From JAVJUV01 sp040220415 (GTDB lineage: Bacteria; Pseudomonadota; Alphaproteobacteria; Rhodobacterales; Rhodobacteraceae): a stretch of 64,000 nucleotides of DNA. Positions within the stretch are counted from its first letter, which is position 1, and the number at the start of each line of letters is the position of its first letter. Shown here in pieces: positions 1 to 8,643 of this stretch. The stretch covers positions 1 through 64,000 of the forward strand of contig JAVJUV010000164.1 in assembly GCA_040220415.1 (NCBI GenBank). Reading direction: 5' to 3'. The notes beneath the pieces are model-generated. The model did no database searches and was not told the origin of the DNA. It was given only the letters and a program-made list of their open reading frames with translations. The translations under genes and the position numbers were made by a program.

Positions 1-767
1 TGCAGGGTCTGGCCGTCGGCCAGCGGGTGGGCGTTCCCTGGCTGGGTCATACCTGCGGGGCCTGCCGATACTGCCGGTCGGGCCGGGAAAACCTTTGCGA
101 CCGGCCCGGTTTCACCGGCTACACGATCGACGGCGGCTATGCCGAGTTCTGCGCCGCCGACGCGCAGTATGTCTTTCCGCTTCCCGAGGACGGCGATCCG
201 GTGGCCCTGGCGCCGCTTCTCTGCGCCGGATTGATCGGTTTTCGCGCCTACCGGCTTTGCGGCGAGGTCGGGAAGCTGGGCATCTACGGCTTCGGCGCGG
301 CGGCGCATATCCTGTGCCAGCTTGCGCGCCACCAGGGCGTCGAGGTCTTCGCCTTCACGCGTGACGGCGACAGGGCGGCGCAGGAATTCGCCCGGCGTCT
401 GGGCGCCGCCTGGGCCGGGGCCTCTTCGGAACCCGCCCCCCAGGCGCTTGACGCGGCGATCATCTTCGCCCCGGTCGGTGCACTGGTGCCCGCCGCGCTG
501 AAGGCCGTCAGGAAGGGCGGCCGCGTCGTCTGCGGCGGCATCCACATGAGCGACATCCCGGCCTTCCCCTATGCCGATCTCTGGGAAGAACGCTCGATCC
601 TGTCGGTCGCCAACCTCACGCGGGCCGACGGCGAGGCGTTCTTTCCGCTGGCCCGCGAGGCCGGCGTGACCACCGAAACCGTGCCCTACCCGCTGGAACG
701 AGCGAACGAGGCGCTGGACGATCTGAGGTCCGGCCACCTGCAAGGGGCGGCCGTCCTCGTTCCCTGA
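1..767 (+). CDS. Zinc-binding alcohol dehydrogenase, 5'-truncated
   Basis: This is the C-terminal part of a medium-chain zinc alcohol dehydrogenase; the reading frame is open to the left edge of the window, so the start and the catalytic-zinc N-terminus are missing. The visible part begins with GLAVGQRVGVPWLG and then the structural-zinc cysteine cluster CGACRYCRSGRENLC, typical of the AdhP-like branch. A Rossmann domain follows (GIYGFGAAAHILCQLA), and the C-terminus ends with the family-like GHLQGAAVLVP. It would oxidise or reduce an alcohol/aldehyde with NAD(P). It converges on the cytochrome gene, 9 bases away. The family call is firm; the substrate is unknown. Confidence 0.9.
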   Translation, partial: QGLAVGQRVGVPWLGHTCGACRYCRSGRENLCDRPGFTGYTIDGGYAEFCAADAQYVFPLPEDGDPVALAPLLCAGLIGFRAYRLCGEVGKLGIYGFGAAAHILCQLARHQGVEVFAFTRDGDRAAQEFARRLGAAWAGASSEPAPQALDAAIIFAPVGALVPAALKAVRKGGRVVCGGIHMSDIPAFPYADLWEERSILSVANLTRADGEAFFPLAREAGVTTETVPYPLERANEALDDLRSGHLQGAAVLVP

Positions 768-776
768 AAGGCGGGG

Positions 777-1976
777 TCAGCGCAAGAGGCCAAGCGCGTC
801 GATGTCGAGGCCCAGCGGCTGAGTCAGATCCTCGATCGAATCGTACAGCAGCTCCAGCGCATAGTGAGGATTGTGCACGAAGGCGCCCGGGTCCGCCGTG
901 ACCAGCTTCCAGTTGTAGGCCGCGCGCAGCATGCGGGGCGTCCAGCTTGTATAGGCCACGCCGCTTCCGTCGCTCGTGTCGGGCACGTCGTCGCCGTTCG
1001 CATCGGCGAAGAAATACGGATAGCTGTGGCCATCGTAGACCAGCGGGGTTCCCGCGATCTCTTCGGCATACTGGTCGAGATAGGCCATCAGCGCCTGCGC
1101 ATTGGCCTCGATGTCCGACCGGATGCCCTTCGTGGTGTTGCCGCTGCCGTCGTAGCTTTGGCGCGAGATGCGGATTTCGCCGGGCGTGCCGTTCTCGTGA
1201 CAGGTCAGGCAGGTTTCGGAGGCGACCTCCAGCGTGTGCGGCTGGTGGCAGGACACGCAGGTGGCCACGGGCCGGGCGTGGAAGAAACGGCCCGAATAGT
1301 CGCGCTCGTCATAGTGATAGCCCGCGCCGCCATAGCCACCCAGCCAGGTCGCCGCGGCGGTGGCATAGTGCGGATTGACGAAACGCAGTTCCCCGTTCGG
1401 CTCGTCGATCGAGAGCGAGCCGATGGCGTTCTCGACCGTGACACCCGCGGTTCGGCCCTGATGGCAGGTCATGCACGCGACCTCGACACCTTCGACGGGA
1501 TGCATCAGGCCGCTGGGAAACGCGATTTCCTCGACCTGCGCCAGCCCCGCGTTGTGGCAGGTTTCGCAGTCGACGACGCCGCCGGTATCGACGGGCTGTT
1601 CGGGGATGCCCGGCGCGCTGCCGTCAAGCCCGTGGAACGAGCGGAAGCCGGCACCGGAGTGGCAGACGGCGCAGACCGGGCGAATCTCTTCCTCTTCGTC
1701 CCAGTGCCGGAACGCCTCGGCCGCGGCGTCGGCATGCGCCGAGCGGAACCAGTCGGCGATCGCCTGGTTGTTCTCGATCTTGATGTCCTCGGGGTTGAAG
1801 GGCCCGGACTTGGGAATCACGTAAGGCAGCGCCACTTCATCATCGGAAAGCGGGACTTCGACGTCTTCGCCGGCGACTTCGGTCGTCTGCGCCAGCGCCG
1901 GCCAGCCCACGCCGAACAAAGCGAGGGAAAGGGCAACGGAAAAAATAAGGGATAGGGAAAGAAAGATATGTCGCAT
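777..1976 (-). CDS. Secreted pentaheme c-type cytochrome
   Basis: A 399-residue protein with a Sec signal peptide (hydrophobic residues 4-25, probable cleavage after ALAQ at 30) and five CXXCH haem-binding motifs at about residues 102, 137, 168, 240 and 256. It is therefore a periplasmic or surface multiheme electron carrier. The start was chosen at MRHIFL because the open frame continues upstream without signal-peptide or coding character, and because this Met begins the signal sequence. It is transcribed divergently from nqrA across a 63-base gap. Many extra His residues could serve as distal haem ligands. I do not recognise a named family; an electron-transfer partner for the adjacent Nqr complex is an inference. 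Confidence 0.88.
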   Translation of the reverse strand: MRHIFLSLSLIFSVALSLALFGVGWPALAQTTEVAGEDVEVPLSDDEVALPYVIPKSGPFNPEDIKIENNQAIADWFRSAHADAAAEAFRHWDEEEEIRPVCAVCHSGAGFRSFHGLDGSAPGIPEQPVDTGGVVDCETCHNAGLAQVEEIAFPSGLMHPVEGVEVACMTCHQGRTAGVTVENAIGSLSIDEPNGELRFVNPHYATAAATWLGGYGGAGYHYDERDYSGRFFHARPVATCVSCHQPHTLEVASETCLTCHENGTPGEIRISRQSYDGSGNTTKGIRSDIEANAQALMAYLDQYAEEIAGTPLVYDGHSYPYFFADANGDDVPDTSDGSGVAYTSWTPRMLRAAYNWKLVTADPGAFVHNPHYALELLYDSIEDLTQPLGLDIDALGLLR

Positions 1977-2039
1977 TACTATCGGTCCACCTGCTTGAGT
2001 GTGGTCGCGCGCATGGGCTAGCATATCGGCACAATCCTG
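1977..2039. promoter_or_regulatory. Divergent promoter gap, cytochrome c / nqrA
   Basis: This 63-base spacer is the only non-coding DNA between the divergently transcribed pentaheme cytochrome and the nqr operon, so promoters for both must lie here or inside the coding ends. No convincing operator palindrome is visible. Confidence 0.5.
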
Positions 2040-3362
2040 GTGGGCAAACGGGAAATCCGCATTGTTTCGGAGGGCGATCGCAATTTGATGGCAGGACTTT
2101 CGCCCAACGCCGGCCTGACGCCGGTTGTCCGGACGCCGCCGCCCGCAGGGTCGGCCGTCCGCGATCACGTGACGGAAGAGGCGGCGATCACCGCGTCGCA
2201 CGGCGAGGAACTGCGCGTCGAGATGATCGCGGACGAGGACAGCGTCGTGCCGTGCGGCGCGCCGGTCGCCCGCCTGCGGGACGCCCCGGAGGTCGTTCTG
2301 GTCGCACCGATGGCCGCGCGGGTCGCCCGGATCAGTCTGCGGCCGGGGCGGCGCCTGACCGAAATCGTGCTGTTCCGCGAGAACGGCGATGTCCAGGGCC
2401 ACGATGTGGCCGATGCAGCCGCCGGTTCCGCCGCGGCGCTGGCGGCACTGATGCAGGCTTCGGGCTTCTGGCGGCGGCTCAGACGCCGGCCATTCGGGCG
2501 CATGCCCGGCCCGGACGAGACGCCGGCGGCGATCTTCGTCATGGGGGCCGACACGCGCCCCCTTGCCCCCGATCCGCATCAGGCCCTCGCCGGGCGCGAG
2601 GACGACCTGGGCCGCGGACTGACCGCGCTGGCCACGCTGACCGGCGGCCCGGTGTTTCTCTGCCAGCCCCCCGGCGCGCCCTCGGTTCGCACCGCCCTCT
2701 CGGGCGATCGTCTGCGCACCCTGACCGCCGGCACCCGCCATCCGAACGGTCTGGCGGGCATCCGCGCGCATGCCGCGCACCCGGCGCGGATCGACGCACC
2801 GGTCTGGGATCTGCACGCCGAGGATGCCGCCGACCTGGGCGCCCTCTTGGCGACCGGCGTCCTGCCCCAGACGCGGCTTGTCTCGGTCGCCGGTCCCGCG
2901 ATGTCCGAGACCCGCAGCCTGCGCTGCCAGATCGGCGCGGACCTGCGGGAACTGACCTATGGCGCAACGCTGCCCGGACCGCATCGGCTGCTGTCGGGCT
3001 CGGCGCTGGATGGACATGCCGCGCACTGGCTGGCGCCCCTGCACCGGCAGGTCACCGCGCTGCCCCAGGATCCGGCCCACAACCGGCCGCACTGGTTCAT
3101 TGCGGCGCTGACAAGCTGGTCGCTGCCGCGCCCGGTTATCCCGACGGCGGCGCTTGACCAGGCTGCGGGCGCCGCCTTTCCGGTCATGGCGATGGTGCGC
3201 GCGCTTAGCGTCGGCGACGACGAGACGGCGCTGAAACTGGGCGTTCTGTCGCTGGTCGAAGAGGATCTGGCGCTGATCGACTACGTGACCGGCGGCAGGC
3301 CCCGGCTCAGCGACCTGCTGCGAACCATGCTGGACCGGATCGAGACGGAGATGGCGGGATGA
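2040..3362 (+). CDS. nqrA: Na+-translocating NADH:quinone reductase subunit A
   Basis: Subunit A of the six-subunit Na+-NQR complex, the peripheral cytoplasmic subunit that contacts the quinone site. The 440-residue length matches the family. The N-terminal segment RIVSEGDRNLMAGLSPN aligns with the conserved NqrA opening (GLDLPIAG-type), which supports the GTG start at 2040 rather than the internal ATG at 2088. The C-terminus LGVLSLVEEDLALIDYVTGG closely matches the NqrA hallmark (ELDEEDLALC...PGK). It is less like RnfC because it lacks the two CxxCxxCxxxCP ferredoxin motifs. It overlaps nqrB by four bases. The sequence is divergent from enterobacterial NqrA. Confidence 0.9.
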   Translation: MGKREIRIVSEGDRNLMAGLSPNAGLTPVVRTPPPAGSAVRDHVTEEAAITASHGEELRVEMIADEDSVVPCGAPVARLRDAPEVVLVAPMAARVARISLRPGRRLTEIVLFRENGDVQGHDVADAAAGSAAALAALMQASGFWRRLRRRPFGRMPGPDETPAAIFVMGADTRPLAPDPHQALAGREDDLGRGLTALATLTGGPVFLCQPPGAPSVRTALSGDRLRTLTAGTRHPNGLAGIRAHAAHPARIDAPVWDLHAEDAADLGALLATGVLPQTRLVSVAGPAMSETRSLRCQIGADLRELTYGATLPGPHRLLSGSALDGHAAHWLAPLHRQVTALPQDPAHNRPHWFIAALTSWSLPRPVIPTAALDQAAGAAFPVMAMVRALSVGDDETALKLGVLSLVEEDLALIDYVTGGRPRLSDLLRTMLDRIETEMAG

Positions 3363-4141
3363 TGCGGGGATTGTGGGACCGCGAGATGGTGGCGCTGCTT
3401 CTGCTGGCGGCACTGATGCCGATGGCGCTGGTCTGGCTCTGGTTCGGCGGGCTCGAGGCCGCTGCCCGCCTTGCGCTGGCGCTTCTGGTGTCGGGGATCT
3501 GGCACCTTGTCTTCATGCTGGCCCGCGCGCAGCCGCCGTCGCTTGCAGGTGCGATCACCGCGTTGGCCGTGGCGATGCTGGCGCCCCTCGACCTGGGGCT
3601 GTTCCAGCTGGTGATGGGCATCAGCTTCGGCGCGGTCTTCGGCGAACTGGTGTTCGGCGGCTGGGGTCGCAACGTGGTCAATCCCGCGACGGTAACGCTG
3701 GCCTTCCTTGGCTTCGGCTTTCCCGCCTTTCCCTGGCCCGACTTCGTGCCGCCGGTGGCCTGGGCGGTGATCCCGGCCGCCGCGATCGGGGTGGTCAGCG
3801 GCGTCATGCCCTTCGGCATCATCGCGGGTGCTGCCCTTGTCGCCGCCCTGGCGGCGGCGGCGGGCGTGGATGTCGGCCCCTTGCTGCCCGTCGCGGGTAT
3901 CGTCCTGGTGCTTCTGGTCCTTGACCCGGTGGCAAGCGCCTCGACACCGCTCGGACGGTGGCTGAACGGGGCGCTCTATGCCGCGCTGGTGCTTTTGTTC
4001 GCGCAAGGCTGGCAGGGCGCCGCACCGGTTCAGATGGCTGTCGCGGCAGCGCTTCTGGCCTCGCTAGCCGCCCCCCTCCTCGACGAGGTGGCGATCGCGC
4101 TTTGGATCATCAGAAGAAGGAAGCGTCATGGCGGAACCTGA
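3359..4141 (+). CDS. nqrB: Na+-NQR subunit B, short form without the covalent-FMN loop
   Basis: An integral membrane protein of the NqrB/RnfD family with about eight hydrophobic segments. Recognisable family blocks are GISFGAVFGELVFGGWGRN (about 88-105), VNPATVTLAF (107-116) and the LDPVASASTPLGRW block (188-201). It has 260 residues against roughly 415 in Vibrio NqrB: the cytoplasmic N-terminal extension is missing, and so is the stretch after the NPA block where the covalent FMN threonine (SGAT motif) normally sits. Residues 117-150 contain no S/T-G-A-T. It overlaps nqrA (ATGATGA) and nqrC. Family assignment is firm from sequence and position; the missing flavin site is seen directly. Confidence 0.88.
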   Translation: MMRGLWDREMVALLLLAALMPMALVWLWFGGLEAAARLALALLVSGIWHLVFMLARAQPPSLAGAITALAVAMLAPLDLGLFQLVMGISFGAVFGELVFGGWGRNVVNPATVTLAFLGFGFPAFPWPDFVPPVAWAVIPAAAIGVVSGVMPFGIIAGAALVAALAAAAGVDVGPLLPVAGIVLVLLVLDPVASASTPLGRWLNGALYAALVLLFAQGWQGAAPVQMAVAAALLASLAAPLLDEVAIALWIIRRRKRHGGT

Positions 4142-4925
4142 GCGGATAGGCCCCTGGCGCCGGTTTCTGGCGCTGCCAAACGAGAACCGCTTCAAGACCG
4201 TGGCCGTGGCCTTCGCGGTCTCGGCGGTCTGCGCGGTGCTGGTCAGCGGCGCCACGGTGATCCTGCGCCCGATCCAGACGGCCAACCGCGCCGCCGAGGA
4301 ACAGGCCCGGATCGAGGCGCTGGTGCGCGGCATTCCGGGCATGGCAAGCCTTCTGGAAGCCTCGGGCGGGCAACTGAGCACCGTCGTCGTCGATCTCGAA
4401 AAGGGCCGCGCCGCGGCCGAGGTCACGCCCGCGACACTTGAGGCAGCACTTGCCGATCCGGCGAACTGGACGGCGCTGGAGGCCGGCGAAGACCTGGCCG
4501 GCCTCGGGCAGCGCCCGGATATCGCGCAGGTCTACTTGCTGCGCCAGGGCGAAGAGATCTCGCTGATCCTGCTGCCGATCAGCGGCGCCGGCTACAATGG
4601 CCGGATCGACGCCGTGCTGGCGATGCAAGGTGACATGAACACGATTGCTGGTCTGTCGGTCACTCGCCATTCCGAGACACCGGGCCTTGGCGGGCGGATC
4701 GAGGAGCCGGGCTGGCTGGCCGATTTCCCCGGCACCGAAACCCGCGACGCCGACGGAACGGTTCGCTTCGCCGTCGCGCGCGGAGCCGCCTCCAGCGTCT
4801 ATGAAGTAGACGGCATCACCGGCGCCACCCGGACCAGCAACGCGATGACCCGGATCGTACGCTTCTGGCTGGGGCCCGAAGGTTATGGCCCGCTTCTCGC
4901 CGCCATCCGCAGAGGAGAGTTCTGA
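4128..4925 (+). CDS. nqrC: Na+-NQR subunit C, covalent FMN subunit
   Basis: A 265-residue protein with one N-terminal membrane helix (about residues 25-46) and a periplasmic FMN-binding domain. The motif DGITGATRTSNAM near residue 240 contains the S/T-GATxT sequence whose threonine receives FMN from ApbE in known NqrC. Length and motif order match the family. It starts 14 bases before the end of nqrB, behind an AGAAGGAAG ribosome-binding site. Unlike NqrB in this operon, its flavinylation site is intact. Confidence 0.93.
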   Translation: MAEPERIGPWRRFLALPNENRFKTVAVAFAVSAVCAVLVSGATVILRPIQTANRAAEEQARIEALVRGIPGMASLLEASGGQLSTVVVDLEKGRAAAEVTPATLEAALADPANWTALEAGEDLAGLGQRPDIAQVYLLRQGEEISLILLPISGAGYNGRIDAVLAMQGDMNTIAGLSVTRHSETPGLGGRIEEPGWLADFPGTETRDADGTVRFAVARGAASSVYEVDGITGATRTSNAMTRIVRFWLGPEGYGPLLAAIRRGEF

Positions 4926-4927
4926 GC

Positions 4928-5593
4928 ATGACGGCGCCCTCCAGGCTCTGGACCACGCTGACAGCACCGCTGATCCGGGAAAACCCGATCACGCTTCAGA
5001 TCCTCGGGATCTGCTCGGCGCTGGCGGTCACCACGTCGCTGGCCACCGCGCTGACGATGGCGGTCTCGCTGACCGTGGTGCTGACCCTGGCGGCCGGAAT
5101 CATCAGCGTGATCCGCAGGCACATCCCCGATACGATCCGCCTGATCGTGCAGATCGTGATCATCGCCTCGCTGGTGATCGTGATCGACCAGGTGCTTCAG
5201 GCCTATTTCTTCGAAATCAGCCGGGCACTGTCGGTCTTCGTCGGCCTGATCACGACGAACTGCCTGGTTCTTGGCCGAACCGAAGCCTACGCGCGCCACA
5301 ACCCGCCCCTGCCCGCCATGGTCGACGCCTTCGGCAACTCGCTGGGCTATTCGCTGATCCTGATCTTCATCGGTTCGGTGCGCGAGCTGTTCGGCAAGGG
5401 TGAACTGATGGGCTACCAGGTGCTGCCCCTGGCCGATCAGGGCGGCTGGTTCACGCCGCTCAACCTGATGCTGCTGGCCCCCAGCGCCTTTTTCCTGTTG
5501 GGCGGGCTGGTCTGGGCGATCCGCTCGGTCATGACCGAACAGGCCGAAGAGCCGGACTTCGCCCCCACCGAGCGGCGCGAGGCGGCGGAATGA
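4928..5593 (+). CDS. nqrD: Na+-NQR subunit D
   Basis: A 221-residue membrane subunit of the NqrDE/RnfAE family with about six hydrophobic helices. Cys29 (ILGICSAL) and the later Cys in ITTNCLVLGRTEA are the positions that, with two NqrE cysteines, ligate the intramembrane iron centre in solved Na+-NQR structures. The ending LMLLAPSAFFLLGGLVWAIR and the acidic tail are also family-like. It is spaced 2 bases from nqrC and overlaps nqrE by 4 bases. Confidence 0.94.
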   Translation: MTAPSRLWTTLTAPLIRENPITLQILGICSALAVTTSLATALTMAVSLTVVLTLAAGIISVIRRHIPDTIRLIVQIVIIASLVIVIDQVLQAYFFEISRALSVFVGLITTNCLVLGRTEAYARHNPPLPAMVDAFGNSLGYSLILIFIGSVRELFGKGELMGYQVLPLADQGGWFTPLNLMLLAPSAFFLLGGLVWAIRSVMTEQAEEPDFAPTERREAAE

Positions 5594-6201
5594 GCGATCT
5601 GTGGCATCTCTTCCTGCGGGCGAGTTTCGTCGAGAACATGCCGCTCAGCCTGTTCCTGGGCCTCTGCACCTTCCTGGCCCTGTCGAAGCGCACCGAAACG
5701 GCACTTGGCCTCGGCGTGGCCATGATTGCCGTGATGGGCGTGACGGTGCCGCTGAACCAGCTGCTGTACGATCATGTCCTTGCCCCCGGCGCCTGGGCGT
5801 GGGCGGGCCTGCCGGATCTCGACCTCTCCTATCTGGCACTCATCACCTTCATCGGCGTGATCGCCGCCACGGTGCAACTGCTCGAAATGGTGCTCGACCG
5901 GTACTTTCCGGCGGTCTACGCCGCGTTCGGCGTGTTTCTTCCGCTTCTGACGGTGCAATGCGCCATCCTCGCCGGCAGCCTGTTCATGGTCGAGCGCCAA
6001 TATACGCTGGCCGAATCCGCGGTTTTCGGCCTGGGCAGCGGCACCGGCTTCGCCGTCGCCGTGGTCATGCTCAGCGCAGTCCGCTCGCGACTGGCCTACG
6101 CCGACCTGCCCGACGGCCTGCGCGGTCTGGGCATCACCTTCATCCTGTCCGGGCTGATGTCGCTCGGCTTCTCGTCCTTCGTCCTCATGGCAACGCAATG
6201 A
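5590..6201 (+). CDS. nqrE: Na+-NQR subunit E
   Basis: A 203-residue, six-helix membrane protein, paralogous to NqrD with inverted topology. It opens with LFLRASFVENMPLSLFLGLC, where Cys26 is the expected iron ligand; the second ligand is in LPLLTVQCAILAG. The FVENM...FLGLC signature is diagnostic of NqrE. It shares ATGA-type junctions with both nqrD and nqrF, consistent with translational coupling. Confidence 0.95.
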   Translation: MSDLWHLFLRASFVENMPLSLFLGLCTFLALSKRTETALGLGVAMIAVMGVTVPLNQLLYDHVLAPGAWAWAGLPDLDLSYLALITFIGVIAATVQLLEMVLDRYFPAVYAAFGVFLPLLTVQCAILAGSLFMVERQYTLAESAVFGLGSGTGFAVAVVMLSAVRSRLAYADLPDGLRGLGITFILSGLMSLGFSSFVLMATQ

Positions 6202-7421
6202 CCGAGATCCTCGTCGGAAGCCTTACCCTGATCGTGCTGGTCGTCGGACTGGCGCTCGGGCTTCTGGCCGCGCGGCGGCGGCTGGTGCCGCAGGTCGCCA
6301 TCGACGTGACGGTCAACGGTTCGACACATCTGGCCGCGTCCCGCGGCGATCGCCTGCTGGGCGTCCTGCACGGCGGCGGCATCGGCATCCCGGCGGCCTG
6401 CGGCGGCTCGGGCACCTGCGGGCTGTGCCGTGTCACGGTGACCGGAGAAGGCGCAGGCCAGGCGCAGGCGACAGAGCGCGGCATCCTCTCGGCGCGCGAG
6501 CGTCGCGACAATGTGCGGCTGGCCTGTCAGACCAGCCTTCGCGGCGACTGCGAGGTGACGGTCCCGCAGGACATCCTCAGCGGCGGCGGCGGCTTCACCT
6601 GCACCGTCCGCTCGGCACGGATGCTGGCCCCGCTGATCCGCGAGATCGTGCTGGACCTGCCCGAGGGGCAGCCCTTCGCCTACCGGGCGGGCGAGTTCAT
6701 GCAGATCACCGCCCCGTCCTACGACCTCGACTTCGCTGACCTGGACCCGGACGCGGATTTCGCCGAGGTCTGGCGCATCGCGGGTTGGGACCGGCTGCGC
6801 GCGGGCTCCGACGCACCGGTGACCCGCGCCTATTCGGTCGCCAACCGGCCCGAGGACACCCGCGCGGCAGTGTTCAACATCCGCCTCGCGGTGCCGCCCG
6901 CGGGCCGCGAGGGCGAGGTGCCGCCGGGCGTGGTGTCGTCCTGGCTGTTCTCGGTCCGCCCCGGCGATACGGTCGACGTGTCGGGCCCCTTCGGCGATTT
7001 CCACGTCCAGCAGACCGAGCGCGACATGGTGTTCATCGGGGGCGGCGTCGGCATGGCGCCGCTTCGCGCGATGATCCACGAGCAACTGGGCCAGGGCACG
7101 ACTCGGCGGATGCGGTATTTCTACGGCGCGCGCTCCGCGGCCGACCTGTTCTACACCGACGAGTTCGAGGCCCTTGCCGCGCGGCATTCCAACTTCACCT
7201 GGACCCCGGCGCTGTCGGACCCTGCCCCTGGCGACCGCTGGACCGGGGCGACGGGGTTCATCCACGAGACGGTGCGGGCCGGCCTTCAGGGCCACCCCGC
7301 GCCAGAGGATTGCGAATACTATCTCTGCGGCCCGCCTGTTATGATCTCGGCGGTGCTGGCAACGCTGGAGCGGCTGGGCGTCGAGCCGCAATCCATCTTC
7401 AACGACGACTTCGGAGTCTGA
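6198..7421 (+). CDS. nqrF: Na+-NQR subunit F, NADH dehydrogenase
   Basis: The 407-residue electron-input subunit, which oxidises NADH. It has one N-terminal helix (residues 4-26), then a plant-type [2Fe-2S] ferredoxin domain with Cys68, Cys74, Cys77 and Cys110 (ACGGSGTCGLC...LAC). A ferredoxin-reductase module follows, with the FAD motif TRAYSVANRP, the NAD motif GGGVGMAPLRAM, and the C-terminal CGPP and FNDDFGV. All catalytic motifs are intact and the length is normal. The ATG at 6198 overlaps the nqrE stop; longer in-frame extensions lie inside nqrE and are rejected. Confidence 0.96.
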   Translation: MTEILVGSLTLIVLVVGLALGLLAARRRLVPQVAIDVTVNGSTHLAASRGDRLLGVLHGGGIGIPAACGGSGTCGLCRVTVTGEGAGQAQATERGILSARERRDNVRLACQTSLRGDCEVTVPQDILSGGGGFTCTVRSARMLAPLIREIVLDLPEGQPFAYRAGEFMQITAPSYDLDFADLDPDADFAEVWRIAGWDRLRAGSDAPVTRAYSVANRPEDTRAAVFNIRLAVPPAGREGEVPPGVVSSWLFSVRPGDTVDVSGPFGDFHVQQTERDMVFIGGGVGMAPLRAMIHEQLGQGTTRRMRYFYGARSAADLFYTDEFEALAARHSNFTWTPALSDPAPGDRWTGATGFIHETVRAGLQGHPAPEDCEYYLCGPPVMISAVLATLERLGVEPQSIFNDDFGV

Positions 7422-7424
7422 TCC

Positions 7425-8408
7425 ATGCGCGACCGACACAGCCCACCGAGCCGCCGAGCCTTTCTTGGCATGACCGCCGCTGCGGCGGTCGCCCTGCCTC
7501 GACTTGCCGGGGCCGAAAGCCGCGCACTCGACCGGATCGGGGGCCGCGCCTTCGGCACTCTCTGGCGCATCACGGGACCCGCCGGAACCGACCTGCACCG
7601 GCTGACCCCCAAGGTCGCGCGCCTCTTGGCCGAAGTCGACCGGCAGATGTCGCCCTGGCGTCCCGACAGCGAGATCAGCCGCGTCAATGCCGGGGCTGCG
7701 GGCGGGCACGGCGTCTCGGCCGATACAGCCCAGGTCACCCGCGCCGCCCTGGGGCTGGCCGGGGCCAGCGGCGGCTGTTTCGACCCGACCGTCGGCCCGC
7801 TGGTGGCCCGTTGGGGGTTCGGTCCCATCACCGGCGGCGCGACCGGATGGGGCGAACTCTCGGTCGAAGACACGCGGATCGTGAAGGCGCGCGCGGACCT
7901 GACCCTGGACCTCTGTGGCATCGCCAAGGGCTGGGCCCTGGACCGCGTCATCAAGCTCGCGGTGGCCCAGGGGCACAAAGACCTTCTGATCGACATCGGC
8001 GGCGAACTTGCCGGGATCGGCACGCATCCCTCTGGACGGCCCTGGCAGGTGGCGGTCGAGAACCCGCTGGCAGGACATACGGATGCGGCGGCCTTCCTGG
8101 CGCTGTCCGACAGCGCCGTGGCGACCTCGGGCACACGGGCGCAAAGCTACGGCGTCGGCGGCCCGGACTATGGCCACATCATCGACCCAGTCACCGGCGC
8201 GCCGGCGCGGGGCGCGCTGCGCTCGGTCTCGGTGGTGGCCGGCGACGCGATGACGGCCGACGGCTGGGCCACCGCCCTGTTCGCGGCGGGGCTGGAAGGC
8301 GGCCCCGAGCTGGCCCGTCGGAACGCAATAAGCGCGCTTTTCCTGTTCGAGACGGAAGGCGTGCTTCGGCGCGACGTGACCGGCGCGATGGCCGGGGTGC
8401 TGCTGTGA
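7425..8408 (+). CDS. apbE: FAD:protein FMN transferase (ApbE)
   Basis: This enzyme transfers FMN from FAD to the threonine of S/T-GAT motifs in NqrB and NqrC. It has 327 residues and begins with a twin-arginine-like signal (SRRAFLGM, residues 9-16, then a hydrophobic stretch), so it is probably exported; no lipobox cysteine is seen. Family motifs include GRAFGTLW, MSPWRPDSEISRVN, DLCGIAKGWALD and the metal-binding HIIDPVTGAPA near the C-terminus. It follows nqrF by 3 bases, the usual arrangement. In this operon NqrC appears to be its only available target. Confidence 0.94.
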   Translation: MRDRHSPPSRRAFLGMTAAAAVALPRLAGAESRALDRIGGRAFGTLWRITGPAGTDLHRLTPKVARLLAEVDRQMSPWRPDSEISRVNAGAAGGHGVSADTAQVTRAALGLAGASGGCFDPTVGPLVARWGFGPITGGATGWGELSVEDTRIVKARADLTLDLCGIAKGWALDRVIKLAVAQGHKDLLIDIGGELAGIGTHPSGRPWQVAVENPLAGHTDAAAFLALSDSAVATSGTRAQSYGVGGPDYGHIIDPVTGAPARGALRSVSVVAGDAMTADGWATALFAAGLEGGPELARRNAISALFLFETEGVLRRDVTGAMAGVLL

Positions 8409-8466
8409 CCGGCGTTTCTCAACCGGTACAGCGCACCGGAGCGGCCGGAACCGGGAGGCGGACCTG

Positions 8467-8643
8467 ATGGAGTTCGTCTTCGCGATCCTGTTTTTCGCAC
8501 TGGCCGCCGGGGGGCTGGGGATCGGGCTGGCCGTAGGCCGTGCGCCGCCCAAGTCATGCAGCGGCACCAGCGCCTGCGCCGCGGGCCCGGCCTGCGCCGG
8601 CTGCCCGAAGGCGCGGGCAAGACGCAAGGAGGGTGAGACATGA
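8467..8643 (+). CDS. nqrM: Na+-NQR maturation protein NqrM
   Basis: A 58-residue protein: one membrane helix (residues 3-25) followed by a short cytoplasmic tail with four cysteines at about 31, 37, 43 and 46 (SCSGTSACAAGPACAGC) and a basic C-terminus. Size, helix-plus-four-Cys layout and position directly after apbE match NqrM (DUF539), which is needed to install the iron between NqrD and NqrE in Vibrio. Its stop codon overlaps the next start (ATGA). Confidence 0.88.
   Translation: MEFVFAILFFALAAGGLGIGLAVGRAPPKSCSGTSACAAGPACAGCPKARARRKEGET

Noticed and set aside
2040..7421. Reading the six-subunit operon as Rnf rather than Nqr
   Set aside because: The first subunit lacks RnfC ferredoxin motifs and has the NqrA C-terminus, and the last subunit is an NqrF with ferredoxin-reductase domains; there is no RnfB.
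6096..8627. 843-codon open frame on the minus strand across nqrF and apbE
   Set aside because: It is a shadow of GC-rich coding DNA: Arg/Gly/Pro/His-rich, no recognisable domain, and fully opposite to well-conserved genes.
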